This document shows, one piece after another, positions 7,901 to 15,657 of a stretch of 18,124 bases of DNA. Made by a program: the position numbers and the translations under genes. Every line of letters starts with the position of its first letter. The first letter of the stretch is position 1. Source of the stretch: Methanobacteriaceae archaeon (GTDB lineage Archaea > Methanobacteriota > Methanobacteria > Methanobacteriales > Methanobacteriaceae); the NCBI GenBank assembly GCA_030681145.1, contig JAUXXK010000451.1, positions 1 to 18,124 on the forward strand, given 5' to 3'. Below the pieces are notes generated by a model. That model did no database searches. It was not told the origin of the DNA and saw only the letters and a list, made by a program, of their open reading frames with translations.

Positions 7901-8097
7901 CATAATTTTATTCATAGATTGAAAAATTAACATTTTTTTGACCATTTGGTATATATGTACAAATAGAATAATATATATTATACATTTTGGAATAAAATTT
8001 TTTGTTATTCAGAAAATAATTAAAAAATAATATGAAGTATTAACAAAATATTAATACTTAAAATTGTAATAATATTACTTGCAATTAGATCAGTTTT

Positions 8098-8111
8098 AAT
8101 TATATAAAATT
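8098..8111 (+). promoter_or_regulatory. TATA box of the top6B-top6A operon
   Basis: AATTATATAAAATT lies about 40-50 bases before the TTG start of top6B. The predicted transcript start near 8130 leaves a short leader carrying AAAGGAGGG. The rest of the 284-base gap is plain AT-rich sequence of about 15-17% GC in the blocks counted. Confidence 0.5.
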
Positions 8112-8146
8112 ATATTAAAATAAAATCAATTTAAAGGAGGGTAATT

Positions 8147-9721
8147 TTGGAGATACAAGCTGGGGAACTCTTTGAAGAGTTTCAAGAATTAACTGCATCT
8201 GAATTTTTCCGAAAAAATAAACAGATGCTTGGATTTTCAGGTAAAATCAGATCTCTTACCATTGTTTTTCACGAATTAATAACCAACAGTTTTGATGCCG
8301 CAGAAGAAGCAGGAATGCTTCCTGAAATAAAAATAGATCTTAAAAGACTGGATAAAGATCACTATATTCTACGACACACCGATAATGGGCCGGGGATACC
8401 CGAAAACTTTGTTACAAAGGTATTTTGTACCATGTTTGCTGGTTCTAAGTTTAGGAATATTCAATCACGGGGGCAACAAGGTTTAGGTTGCAGTGGATGT
8501 GTTTTACTATCCCAGATGACCACAGGTAAACCCGCCAAAATCATTTCAGGTTACAAAGAAAAAGGAGAACTCAAAGGAGTTCAAATGACCCTGAAAATGG
8601 ATGTTAAGAAAAATCAGGGATTAGTGCTTGATAAAAAAGTAGTAGAAGTAAAACATACTGGTGTTTGTTTAGAATTACACTTTAAAGATGTTTCTTATTC
8701 ACTATCAGAACAGGGCGCTTTTGAATATATAAGAAGAACAATGATTGCCAATCCTCATGCAAAAATTGTGTTCAGAGACCCTACCGGTCATAAATATATA
8801 TTCAAACGGGCATCTGATGTTATTCCACCATTACCCAAAGAGGTACTGCCTCACCCTCGTGGTGTAACTGCAGATGATTTGATTTTCATGGCAAAACACA
8901 CCGATAAGCGTCGTTTTAGAAGTTTACTCACCAGCTCTCTCTCCAGAATGTCCACAAAGCGAGTGAATGAAATCCAGAAATTGACAGGTATTGACCTTAA
9001 TAAAAGGCCAAAAGATATGAAATGGGAAGAAGCGGAGCAAATAGTGGATCTTTTTGCTAAAATGGATTTCATGGCACCCCCAACCTCAGGATTAATACCT
9101 ATTGGTGAAGCACAAATTGAAAAAGGTATTGTGGGAATTTTAAATCCCGAATTTGTATCAGCCATCAGCAGAAAACCAGTTACTTATCGTGGAGGTGTTG
9201 CGTTCATCATAGAAGCAGGAATTGCCTATGGTGGAGACTCCGGAAGAATGGTTGGAGATCAAAGAAAAGCAGAAATCATGCGATTTGCTAACAGAGTGCC
9301 ATTAACCTTTGATCAAGGAAGTTGTGCCATAACTGAAGGTTTAAAGAGTATTGATTGGAAGCGATATGGAATCCGAGATATGGAAAGTGCACCTATAACC
9401 ATATTTGTTAATATTGTTTCAACCCAAGTACCTTATTTGTCCACAGGCAAACAAAGTGTAGCCCCAGAGCCGGAAATTTTACATGAAGTCCGTCAAACCG
9501 CTATGACTGTAGCTAGGAAGCTACAAAAGTATTTAAGGGCTAAAAAAGCGGAAAAAGAAGAAGCTATGCGTTCCAAGATTTTTGAAGAGTATGTTCCTGT
9601 TATTTTAAAAGAAGCAGCTTTGCTTGCAGAAACAGATGTACCAGAATACCAACCAGTTCTAGCAAAAGTTACACGCCGAGCACTGGCAGAATTATTGGGG
9701 GAACCCATAGATGAAGACTAG
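8147..9721 (+). CDS. top6B: DNA topoisomerase VI subunit B
   Basis: A 524-residue ATPase subunit of topoisomerase VI, the type IIB enzyme that relaxes supercoils and decatenates chromosomes by passing one duplex through another. The GHKL fold is clear: N-box HELITNSFDAAEE (42-54) with catalytic E43 and N47, G1 box DNGPGIP (79-85), G2 box SRGQQGLGCSG (107-117). The transducer domain has the switch lysine in STGKQ (K435), which contacts the ATP gamma phosphate. A helix-two-turn-helix segment (about 240-305) separates the domains. Length matches Sulfolobus-type B subunits; there is no C-terminal Ig-like extension. The start is TTG with GGAGG (8136-8140) at good spacing. The last 11 bases overlap top6A, so subunits are made together. 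Confidence 0.97.
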   Translation: MEIQAGELFEEFQELTASEFFRKNKQMLGFSGKIRSLTIVFHELITNSFDAAEEAGMLPEIKIDLKRLDKDHYILRHTDNGPGIPENFVTKVFCTMFAGSKFRNIQSRGQQGLGCSGCVLLSQMTTGKPAKIISGYKEKGELKGVQMTLKMDVKKNQGLVLDKKVVEVKHTGVCLELHFKDVSYSLSEQGAFEYIRRTMIANPHAKIVFRDPTGHKYIFKRASDVIPPLPKEVLPHPRGVTADDLIFMAKHTDKRRFRSLLTSSLSRMSTKRVNEIQKLTGIDLNKRPKDMKWEEAEQIVDLFAKMDFMAPPTSGLIPIGEAQIEKGIVGILNPEFVSAISRKPVTYRGGVAFIIEAGIAYGGDSGRMVGDQRKAEIMRFANRVPLTFDQGSCAITEGLKSIDWKRYGIRDMESAPITIFVNIVSTQVPYLSTGKQSVAPEPEILHEVRQTAMTVARKLQKYLRAKKAEKEEAMRSKIFEEYVPVILKEAALLAETDVPEYQPVLAKVTRRALAELLGEPIDED

Positions 9722-10769
9722 GAAAGAAATCACTATCAATAAGCTTAAAGGTTTGGGACAAACTATTGTGGAAGATGTGACTCAAAACAAAGTCCCTTCA
9801 CTTAACGTGCCATCAAGAGGTACATCTAACATAGTTTACGACGAAAACAAAAGACACTACGTACTAGGAGAACGTTATGGTAAACGTTCTCTGGGAAATG
9901 TTAAGCAAATAAAAAAAATTGGGCAAATGGTTTACATGGCCAATTTTTGTAAACAGCTAGTGGAAAGAGAAAAAACAGCTACTCTAAGGGAGCTTTATTA
10001 CGTTTCTGAAGGATGGGATGTTGAATTTGGAACCCAGGACGAATCTAACATTGTAGGTGAGGATCTGGAAGTGACATTAGGGATGACCAGAGAAGATTTA
10101 GGATTAATGCCAGAAGAAGATGGGGCATCTGTTTATGGAGATTTAACTATAAAAGAAGATGATCTTGAAATCAATGCCCTTAGATCCGGAAAATCAGGTT
10201 ATACTATTTCTCCCACCATAAATGAAGTAGAATTTGTTGACCATGACGTAAAAAGAGTTATTGCAGTGGAAACCATGGGTATGTTCCACAGAATGGTTCA
10301 AGAAAGCGCTTACAAAAAATTCGATACATTGATTGTGGGGTTAAAGGGTCAGGCCGCCAGGGCGACCCGAAGATTCCTTAAAAGAGTAAATGATGAGTTA
10401 AACCTTCCTGTTTATATTTGTAACGACGGAGACCCTTGGGGATTCCACATTGCCCAGGTTATTATTTCTGGAAGTGCTAAATTAGCTCACGTAAACCATG
10501 ACTTGGCTACACCTGATGCAAAGTTCCTAGGAGTTACTGCAAGTGACATTATTAACTATGACCTTCCTACAGATCCCTTAAAGGACATAGATGTTCTACG
10601 TTTAAAAGAGCTTCTTAAAGATCCCCGTTATCGAGATGAAGCTTGGAAAACAGAAATTAAGAAAATGCTTAAAATCGGGAAAAAAGCAGAACAGCAGTCT
10701 TTTTCTAAATATGGGTTAGAATACGTTGTAGATACATATTTCCCTGAAAAATTGGAAAAGTTAGAATAA
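9711..10769 (+). CDS. top6A: DNA topoisomerase VI subunit A
   Basis: A 352-residue cleavage subunit homologous to Spo11. The winged-helix (CAP/5Y) domain has ATLRELYYVSEGW; by alignment with the Spo11 R-D-I-F-Y motif, Tyr97 is the nucleophile that forms the 5'-phosphotyrosyl link. The Toprim domain binds Mg2+ through E187 (AVETMGMF) and D239/D241 in NDGDPWG (238-244). The C-terminal AWKTEIKKMLKIGKKAEQQSF and YGLEYV motifs complete the family pattern. It begins within top6B (ATG overlapping the 3' end by 11 bases), so it is read by reinitiation or coupling and shares its promoter. The stop is followed within 25 bases by a strong hairpin and T-run. Confidence 0.97.
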   Translation: MKTRKEITINKLKGLGQTIVEDVTQNKVPSLNVPSRGTSNIVYDENKRHYVLGERYGKRSLGNVKQIKKIGQMVYMANFCKQLVEREKTATLRELYYVSEGWDVEFGTQDESNIVGEDLEVTLGMTREDLGLMPEEDGASVYGDLTIKEDDLEINALRSGKSGYTISPTINEVEFVDHDVKRVIAVETMGMFHRMVQESAYKKFDTLIVGLKGQAARATRRFLKRVNDELNLPVYICNDGDPWGFHIAQVIISGSAKLAHVNHDLATPDAKFLGVTASDIINYDLPTDPLKDIDVLRLKELLKDPRYRDEAWKTEIKKMLKIGKKAEQQSFSKYGLEYVVDTYFPEKLEKLE

Positions 10770-10790
10770 TCCCGGAGTACTTAATTAATT

Positions 10791-10820
10791 TTTGGCCTTA
10801 AAGGCCTAAATTTTTCTTTT
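10791..10820 (+). terminator. Terminator after top6A
   Basis: GGCC-TTAAA-GGCC (10794-10806), flanked by TTT and TAAA, is followed by TTTTTCTTTTT. This is the clearest hairpin plus T-run in the window. Confidence 0.7.
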
Positions 10821-11517
10821 TACTAATTTTTTAAAAATCATTTTTAATTTTAAATCAATTTCACAAACTTCAGTAAATAAATAAAAATTAAAGTAAATAT
10901 AATTTTGGGCTTACAAATAAAATAATTGAAGCCAAATATTGGGCCTTTTTATTAAGATAATTCGTGTTTTTGAGGGCGTATTTGAGATGAAAAATCTCAT
11001 TATTTCCAAAAAACTTATTTAGAAAATCTATTATCCAAATCGGTTTTTATTGTTTTCTATTTATGAAAAGACAAAATTGTTGAATTTGCGTCTTAGTAGT
11101 ATTATTCAAAAAACTCTATAATTTATATTTTTGGCCTAGAATTGAAGCAAATTTCTAAGAAAGGTATTGTTGTGTGATTAATCTTAGCTTGAGTAATTAT
11201 AGGTAAGAAACAGCTTTGAATAAGTTTTGTACAAGTTAAAAAAGTAGATAAATCACAATAGGCTTTTACCGTTCAATTGGTTCCAGGAAGATAAGTATTC
11301 TATTTTTAATATCTACTCCATAAATGATTGTAAAAATAAACAAAAATAACAATAATCAATCCCTTGGTTTTTTTATTTTTTTTTATGCATTGAAATTTAA
11401 ATTAAGAGTATTTAGTGTAACAAAAAAAAATTAAAAAAGTTTATAAAAGTTGCTATATAAGATAATCTTATAAAAACTTAATCAAGCAAAATTACAGGTG
11501 TATTTTAAAAACAAAAT

Positions 11518-11530
11518 CAATTTATATAAA
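11518..11530 (+). promoter_or_regulatory. Possible TATA box upstream of gap
   Basis: AATTTATATAAAT is the best TATA match upstream of gap, though further TATA-like strings occur at 11440-11477 and 11563-11572, so the true promoter is uncertain. It would give a leader of about 90 bases. Confidence 0.35.
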
Positions 11531-11536
11531 TGAAGA

Positions 11537-11563
11537 AAGTCCCTTAAAGTCGATAAGGTACTT
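11537..11563. promoter_or_regulatory. Imperfect inverted repeat near gap promoter
   Basis: AAGTCCCTT and AAGGTACTT pair at 8 of 9 positions around a 9-base centre, just downstream of the best TATA box and about 80-100 bases before the gap start. It could be an operator at the transcript start or a leader hairpin. Confidence 0.4.
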
Positions 11564-11640
11564 AAATATATGATATTTTCATGATTTATTTCAATTAAAT
11601 AATGCTTAAAATTAATTTTCTTATATGGGAGGTCAATTAA

Positions 11641-12654
11641 ATGAGATCTATAGTAGTAAATGGATATGGAACCATAGGAAAACGAGTTGCTGATGCAATT
11701 TCTGCTCAGGATGACATGAAAGTTGTGGGAGTGTCTAAAACTAAGCCAGATTTTGAGGCCAGGATGGCTGTAGAAAAAGGTTATGATCTTTACATTAGTA
11801 TTCCCGAAAGGGAAAAGTTATTCCATGAAGCAGGAATCGAAATAAGCGGAACTGTAGATGAAATGTTGGATGAAGCAGAGCTAGTCGTAGACTGTACACC
11901 CGGAGGTATTGGAGCCAAAAATCTAGAAAAATACAAAGAAATAGGATTAAAAGCAATCTTTCAGGGTGGAGAAAAGCATGATACCATTGGATTATCCTTC
12001 AATTCATTTTCCAACTACGAAGATTCATTTGGTAAGGACTACACAAGAGTAGTTTCTTGTAACACTACCGGACTCACACGGACTTTAAAACCTATCCATG
12101 ACCTCTGTGGGATTAAAAAGGTTAGAGCAGTAATGGTGAGACGTGGAGGAGATCCTTCACAAACAAACAAAGGACCTATCAACGCAGTAGTTCCTAATCC
12201 ACCAACAGTACCATCTCACCACGGACCTGACCTTAAAACCGTTATGTATGGAGTTAATATTAATACTGTGGCCTTACTGGTACCTACCACATTAATGCAT
12301 CAACACAATCTCATGGTAGAATTGGAAAACCCTGTGGAAGTTGAAGAAATCACTGCAAAACTGGATGCCACTCCACGCGTACTTCTAGTTAAAGCCAGTG
12401 AAGGTATTGGGTCCACTGCCGAAATAATGGAATATGCAAAAGAGTTAGGGCGATCCAGAAATGATTTGTTTGAGATTCCGGTTTGGCAGGAATCCTTGAA
12501 TGTCGTTGATGGTGAATTGTACTACATGCAGGCCGTACATCAGGAATCAGATGTTGTTCCAGAAAATGTAGACGCAATACGGGCCATGCTGGAAATGGAA
12601 GAAGATAACAATAAATCTATTGAAAAAACAAATAAAGCTATGGGTATTTTATAA
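11641..12654 (+). CDS. gap: Glyceraldehyde-3-phosphate dehydrogenase, archaeal type II
   Basis: A 337-residue enzyme that interconverts glyceraldehyde 3-phosphate and 1,3-bisphosphoglycerate using NAD(P), mainly in the gluconeogenic direction in methanogens. The dinucleotide fold starts NGYGTIGKRVADA (7-19); DCTPGGIG (84-91) follows. The catalytic cysteine is C140 in SCNTTGL, where bacterial-type enzymes have SCTTNCL. RRGGDPSQ (167-174) and HHGPD (193-197) match the archaeal class only. Length is normal; the tail beyond about residue 320 is charged and variable. The start has GGGAGGT (11627-11633) 7 bases upstream. It is a single gene with a long upstream region and a T-rich 3' end (T8 at 12668). 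Confidence 0.97.
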   Translation: MRSIVVNGYGTIGKRVADAISAQDDMKVVGVSKTKPDFEARMAVEKGYDLYISIPEREKLFHEAGIEISGTVDEMLDEAELVVDCTPGGIGAKNLEKYKEIGLKAIFQGGEKHDTIGLSFNSFSNYEDSFGKDYTRVVSCNTTGLTRTLKPIHDLCGIKKVRAVMVRRGGDPSQTNKGPINAVVPNPPTVPSHHGPDLKTVMYGVNINTVALLVPTTLMHQHNLMVELENPVEVEEITAKLDATPRVLLVKASEGIGSTAEIMEYAKELGRSRNDLFEIPVWQESLNVVDGELYYMQAVHQESDVVPENVDAIRAMLEMEEDNNKSIEKTNKAMGIL

Positions 12655-12744
12655 TTTATCCATTCATTTTTTTTATTTTTTAACCACGTATTAATTATAA
12701 TTATTAACATTTAATCTAATGATTTTAAAAGAAGTGGTATTTAC

Positions 12745-12779
12745 CATAAGTAATATTGAAGAAGATTTATCTTCTTATG
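12745..12779. terminator. Convergent 3'-end hairpins between gap and the zinc-ribbon gene
   Basis: AAGAAGA-TTTA-TCTTCTT (12759-12776) is a perfect 7-bp stem. A second pairing, CATAAG (12745-12750) with CTTATG (12774-12779), shares its right arm, so the two exclude each other. The element ends 13 bases before the stop of the minus-strand gene and about 90 bases behind the gap stop, so it may serve either strand. Confidence 0.4.
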
Positions 12780-12792
12780 ATTACCCAGTTAT

Positions 12793-12981
12793 TTACAAAC
12801 TTTTAATTTTCAATTTGGTTTTAAAGAATTTCATTAATTTTGATTGATTTTTAATTTCAGGTAAGTTTTCATAACCACAATTTGGACATTTTATTTTTCT
12901 ACAATTGCATGATGGACATCCAACACATATTTCAGATTTAATTTTTTCATCAAAAGAATGCCCACAAATTTTACATATCAT
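12793..12981 (-). CDS. Small eight-cysteine zinc-ribbon-like protein
   Basis: A 62-residue protein beginning MICKICGHSFDEK. Eight cysteines lie at 3, 6, 19, 22, 25, 27, 32 and 35, in the pattern CxxC-x12-CxxCxxCxC-x4-CxxC, so it can hold two tetrahedral metal sites (zinc, or iron as in rubredoxin-like knuckles). The segment IKCPNCGYENLPE is typical of zinc ribbons. The last 20 residues are basic (KFFKTKLKIK). ATG 12981 is chosen over the upstream GTG 12993 because GGTGG then sits at ribosome-site distance. It follows the feo cluster on the same strand after a 185-base gap, with a possible TATA (CTATAAATAATATA, minus strand, about 13106-13118) of its own. I do not recognise a named family; a link to iron handling is inference from position. 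Confidence 0.75.
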   Translation of the reverse strand: MICKICGHSFDEKIKSEICVGCPSCNCRKIKCPNCGYENLPEIKNQSKLMKFFKTKLKIKSL

Positions 12982-13166
12982 TATTACCACCACATGATTT
13001 CTATTTTTTCAACAACAATTTCAATCCCCGAATTTAATTAATTTTCAAATTTTACTGAAACAATGAATTTATTAATTTCACATAAAGAAAAAAATAATTA
13101 AGGAATATATTATTTATAGTAACAAAAATGAAATCATGAAAAGATAGATGATTGATTAAATAAAGA

Positions 13167-13268
13167 TTAATTATCATCTAATTCGCTATTTTCAGAAGGA
13201 TAGTCATCTTTGTCCATATAAACATTATTTAAGTTTTTAATTCCAATTATACCACTTTTAGTAGTCAT
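13167..13268 (-). CDS. 33-residue acidic microprotein downstream of feoB
   Basis: From ATG 13268 the minus strand encodes 33 residues: MTTKSGIIGIKNLNNVY followed by an acidic tail (MDKDDYPSENSELDDN). Seven acidic against three basic residues; no cysteine, no membrane helix. The strongest evidence is the leader: AAGGAGGTGT (13275-13284) is a near-complete match to the anti-Shine-Dalgarno, 6-7 bases before the ATG, and among the best in the window. The leader GGTGT-A6-ATG nearly repeats that of feoA (GGTGT-A7-ATG). The gene lies 43 bases behind the feoB stop, the same gap as between feoA and feoB, so it is probably the last gene of the operon. By position it could be an analogue of FeoC-type accessory proteins, but it shows no similarity to FeoC and no function can be assigned. 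Confidence 0.7.
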   Translation of the reverse strand: MTTKSGIIGIKNLNNVYMDKDDYPSENSELDDN

Positions 13269-13311
13269 TTTTTTACACCTCCTTAAGATTTCATCATGCT
13301 TCAGTATCATT

Positions 13312-15324
13312 TTAAGCGAATCCTAAAAGAGATCCTCCTTGATAAATGATAAATGAAACAGCCCAAGCAACCACTGTAGTATACAAAATAGTGAATATGG
13401 GCCATTTCCAGGAATTAGTTTCTCTTTTTATAGTGGCAACCGTAGCAAAGCAGGGTATGTAAAGCAGTACAAATGCCATAAACGAATATGCCGCAAGAGG
13501 ACTAAACGTATCGTGCAAAGCCATCATAATGCCCCCTCCATCTTCGCCCACACCATAGATTGTTCCGAAGGTACTAACCACCACTTCTTTAGCCAGAACA
13601 CCAAATAATAAGGACACAGCAGGTTGCCATTCTCCAAATCCAAGAGGCGCGAATACAGGAGCTATTGCAGTTCCCAATTGCCCCGTAACACTAGCCTGGG
13701 ATGCATATTCAACACCCATTGGTAAACTACTCAATACCCATATCACAACCGATAAAGCGAATATAATAGTACCTGCTTTTTTAATGAATAGATAACCTCG
13801 CTCCCAAGTATGTATCAAGGCACCTTTAATAGTAGGTCTTCTATAAGGTGGCAATTCCATGACAAAAGGTGCAGACATGCCTTTAAAAATAGTTTTTTTG
13901 AATATTAATGCCATTAAAATTGCCACAATCATTCCTAATATATAGATTGAAAATATAACCCATCCCTGATATGCTGTGAAAAATGCCGCGGCAAAAAGGG
14001 CGTAAACTGGTAATCTGGCACTGCAAGACATAAAAGGAACAATTAACATAGTTAATAATCTATCCTTTTCATTTTCTAAAGTCCTTGTGGCCATTATACC
14101 TGGAACACAGCATCCAAATCCTAATATCATAGGTATAAATGATTTTCCATGAAGGCCAACAATTTTATGCATGAATTTATCCATCACAAATGCAGCTCTA
14201 GCCAGATAACCGCTATCTTCCAGTAAACTTAACATCAAAAACAGGAGGAAGATTATGGGCACAAATACCAGTACTCCACCAACACCACCGATGATACCAT
14301 CAACTATTAAGGATGAAAACCAGTTTGTTCCCATAATACCTGCTATGGTTTCTCCTAACCAGCCAAAAAACGTTTCTACAATCTCTTGAAATGGCGCACC
14401 AACTGTGAAAGTTATCTGAAAGGTTAACCACATTATAAGTAAGAAAATAGGAATTCCTAAGTATCTATTAGTTACAACTCGATCTATATACTCCGATCTG
14501 GTAATTTTGTCGATTTTTGGTTTTTTAACTGATTCTTTAATCAAACCGGCAATGAATCCATAACGAGCATCAGCCAGGGCTTCATCAGCATCTTCACCAA
14601 AAACCTCCATTAAATGCTTTTGAATTCTTTTAACATCAGATAGAATATTAGGACCATTTAAGGTTTTTTCAACCGTTTCTATGATTATTTTATCATTTTC
14701 GAGTAATTTTATAGCCATCCAACTGGATGGTGCTCCAGATAAAGTATTTTCCTCAACAATTTCTTGAAGTTGTTGTATATGTTCAGATAACTCTTTTCCA
14801 TAATTCAATCTATTACTAACATCATTAGGTTTTTTTGAAACTTTCACTATGGCATTTAATAGATCTTCACGGCCGGTTTTATCAGAAGCCTCAATTTTAA
14901 CTACAGGTATGCCTAATAATTGATATAATGTGTTGGATTTTATTTCTAATTCTTTTTCACTGGCAAATTTATTCATGTTAAGTGCCAGTACTATATTTGC
15001 CCCTAATTCCATCATTTGAACTGTTAAATATAGATTTCGTTCCAGATTAGCAGCATCAATAACATTAACAATCACATCTGGTTTCTCATCAACTATATAA
15101 TCTCTGGAAACGATTTCTTCAATAGAATATGCACTTAAACTATAATTTCCAGGAAGATCAACCACTTCAATTTCATAGTCACCATATCGAAAAGCACCCT
15201 CCTTTTTTTCAACTGTTTTACCGGGCCAGTTACCTACATGCTGGCGCATACCAGTTAGCTGATTAAAAAGCGTACTTTTTCCCACATTAGGGTTACCAGC
15301 TAAAGCTATTTTGATTTTTTCCAT
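13312..15324 (-). CDS. feoB: Ferrous iron transport protein B
   Basis: A 670-residue inner-membrane Fe2+ importer. The N-terminal G domain has G1 GNPNVGKS (10-17), G2 threonine T37 in the GNWPGKTVEKKEG segment, G3 DLPG (56-59) and a G5-like EASDKTG (145-151). The G4 position reads LNMNKFA (115-121): the aspartate of N-x-x-D, which reads the guanine base, is replaced by lysine K119. A helical linker (GDI-like, about 165-270) leads to the membrane part from about residue 290, with Gate motifs FGCCVPGIMATR (404-415) and, near the end, YIPCFATVATIKRE; SCSARLPVY lies between. Length is typical of archaeal FeoB. The start has GGGAGT 6 bases upstream. FeoA precedes it by 43 bases on the same strand. 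Confidence 0.96.
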   Translation of the reverse strand: MEKIKIALAGNPNVGKSTLFNQLTGMRQHVGNWPGKTVEKKEGAFRYGDYEIEVVDLPGNYSLSAYSIEEIVSRDYIVDEKPDVIVNVIDAANLERNLYLTVQMMELGANIVLALNMNKFASEKELEIKSNTLYQLLGIPVVKIEASDKTGREDLLNAIVKVSKKPNDVSNRLNYGKELSEHIQQLQEIVEENTLSGAPSSWMAIKLLENDKIIIETVEKTLNGPNILSDVKRIQKHLMEVFGEDADEALADARYGFIAGLIKESVKKPKIDKITRSEYIDRVVTNRYLGIPIFLLIMWLTFQITFTVGAPFQEIVETFFGWLGETIAGIMGTNWFSSLIVDGIIGGVGGVLVFVPIIFLLFLMLSLLEDSGYLARAAFVMDKFMHKIVGLHGKSFIPMILGFGCCVPGIMATRTLENEKDRLLTMLIVPFMSCSARLPVYALFAAAFFTAYQGWVIFSIYILGMIVAILMALIFKKTIFKGMSAPFVMELPPYRRPTIKGALIHTWERGYLFIKKAGTIIFALSVVIWVLSSLPMGVEYASQASVTGQLGTAIAPVFAPLGFGEWQPAVSLLFGVLAKEVVVSTFGTIYGVGEDGGGIMMALHDTFSPLAAYSFMAFVLLYIPCFATVATIKRETNSWKWPIFTILYTTVVAWAVSFIIYQGGSLLGFA

Positions 15325-15367
15325 TATTGTACTCCCTTTTGTTGTTTTGGATTTAAAGTAAGGATAA

Positions 15368-15598
15368 TCATTTTACATTCACTTCAATATTTTTAGCTTC
15401 TTCTTTCCGTAAGGAAATAGAATAGCCCTTAATTCTTATTTCAACCGGATCACCTAACGGGGCAACTCTTCTAAGTTCTATATCCGCCCCTTTAACAAAG
15501 CCCATCCCCATTAAATATCTTTTCAGGTCACCCTTACCCTTAAAAGACACTATAATTCCCCGCTGTCCTGCTTTAAGTTCATTTAATTTTTTTATCAT
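15368..15598 (-). CDS. feoA: Ferrous iron transport protein A
   Basis: A 76-residue SH3-like cytoplasmic protein that associates with FeoB and is needed for iron uptake. The FeoA pattern is complete: LNELKAGQRGIIVSF (5-19), LKRYLMGMGFVKGADIELRRVAPLGDP (25-51, with the family's L-x-x-MG-x-x-x-G turn), and PVEIRIKGYSISLRKEEAKNIEV (51-73). The ribosome site is CGGTGT, 7 bases before the ATG. The histone-fold gene ends 59 bases upstream on the same strand; no well-placed promoter is visible in that gap, so feoA is probably read from the promoter in front of the histone-fold gene. Confidence 0.95.
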   Translation of the reverse strand: MIKKLNELKAGQRGIIVSFKGKGDLKRYLMGMGFVKGADIELRRVAPLGDPVEIRIKGYSISLRKEEAKNIEVNVK

Positions 15599-15657
15599 TT
15601 TTTTTACACCGCTTTATATTATGAAAATTCCTGTTTTTCTATTAAAAATTAGACAAT

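Larger units (their letters stand above)
10821..11640. other. Long gene-free region between top6A and gap
   Basis: No convincing gene is visible in these roughly 820 bases on either strand. About 10921-11280 has near 26% GC by my count, against about 18% for 11341-11520. It holds TGAGAT/ATCTCA (a hairpin at 10983-10999), a minus-strand open stretch of 52 codons (10891-11046, stop at 10888, preceded by an in-frame stop, no start or ribosome site), and a plus-strand frame from about 11122 that is protein-like but interrupted by several TGA and TAG codons. It may be a decayed gene, a non-autonomous mobile element or an untranslated RNA. The last 120 bases hold the gap promoter. No tRNA, rRNA or CRISPR pattern was found. 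Confidence 0.5.

Noticed and set aside
10973..11022. GAGGG followed by ATG 10987 and an 11-codon frame (MKNLIISKKLI)
   Set aside because: Too short, with no supporting context; the adenine-rich sequence makes such frames common.
10821..11640. tRNA, rRNA or CRISPR array in the long gap
   Set aside because: No cloverleaf arms, no regularly spaced repeats and no conserved rRNA segments are visible.
13015..13100. Minus-strand frame reading ...INKFIVSVKFEN, stop, LNSGIEIVVEKIEIMWW just before the eight-cysteine gene
   Set aside because: It is protein-like but holds an in-frame TAA and has no start or ribosome site. It may be a relic; the evidence is too thin to annotate.
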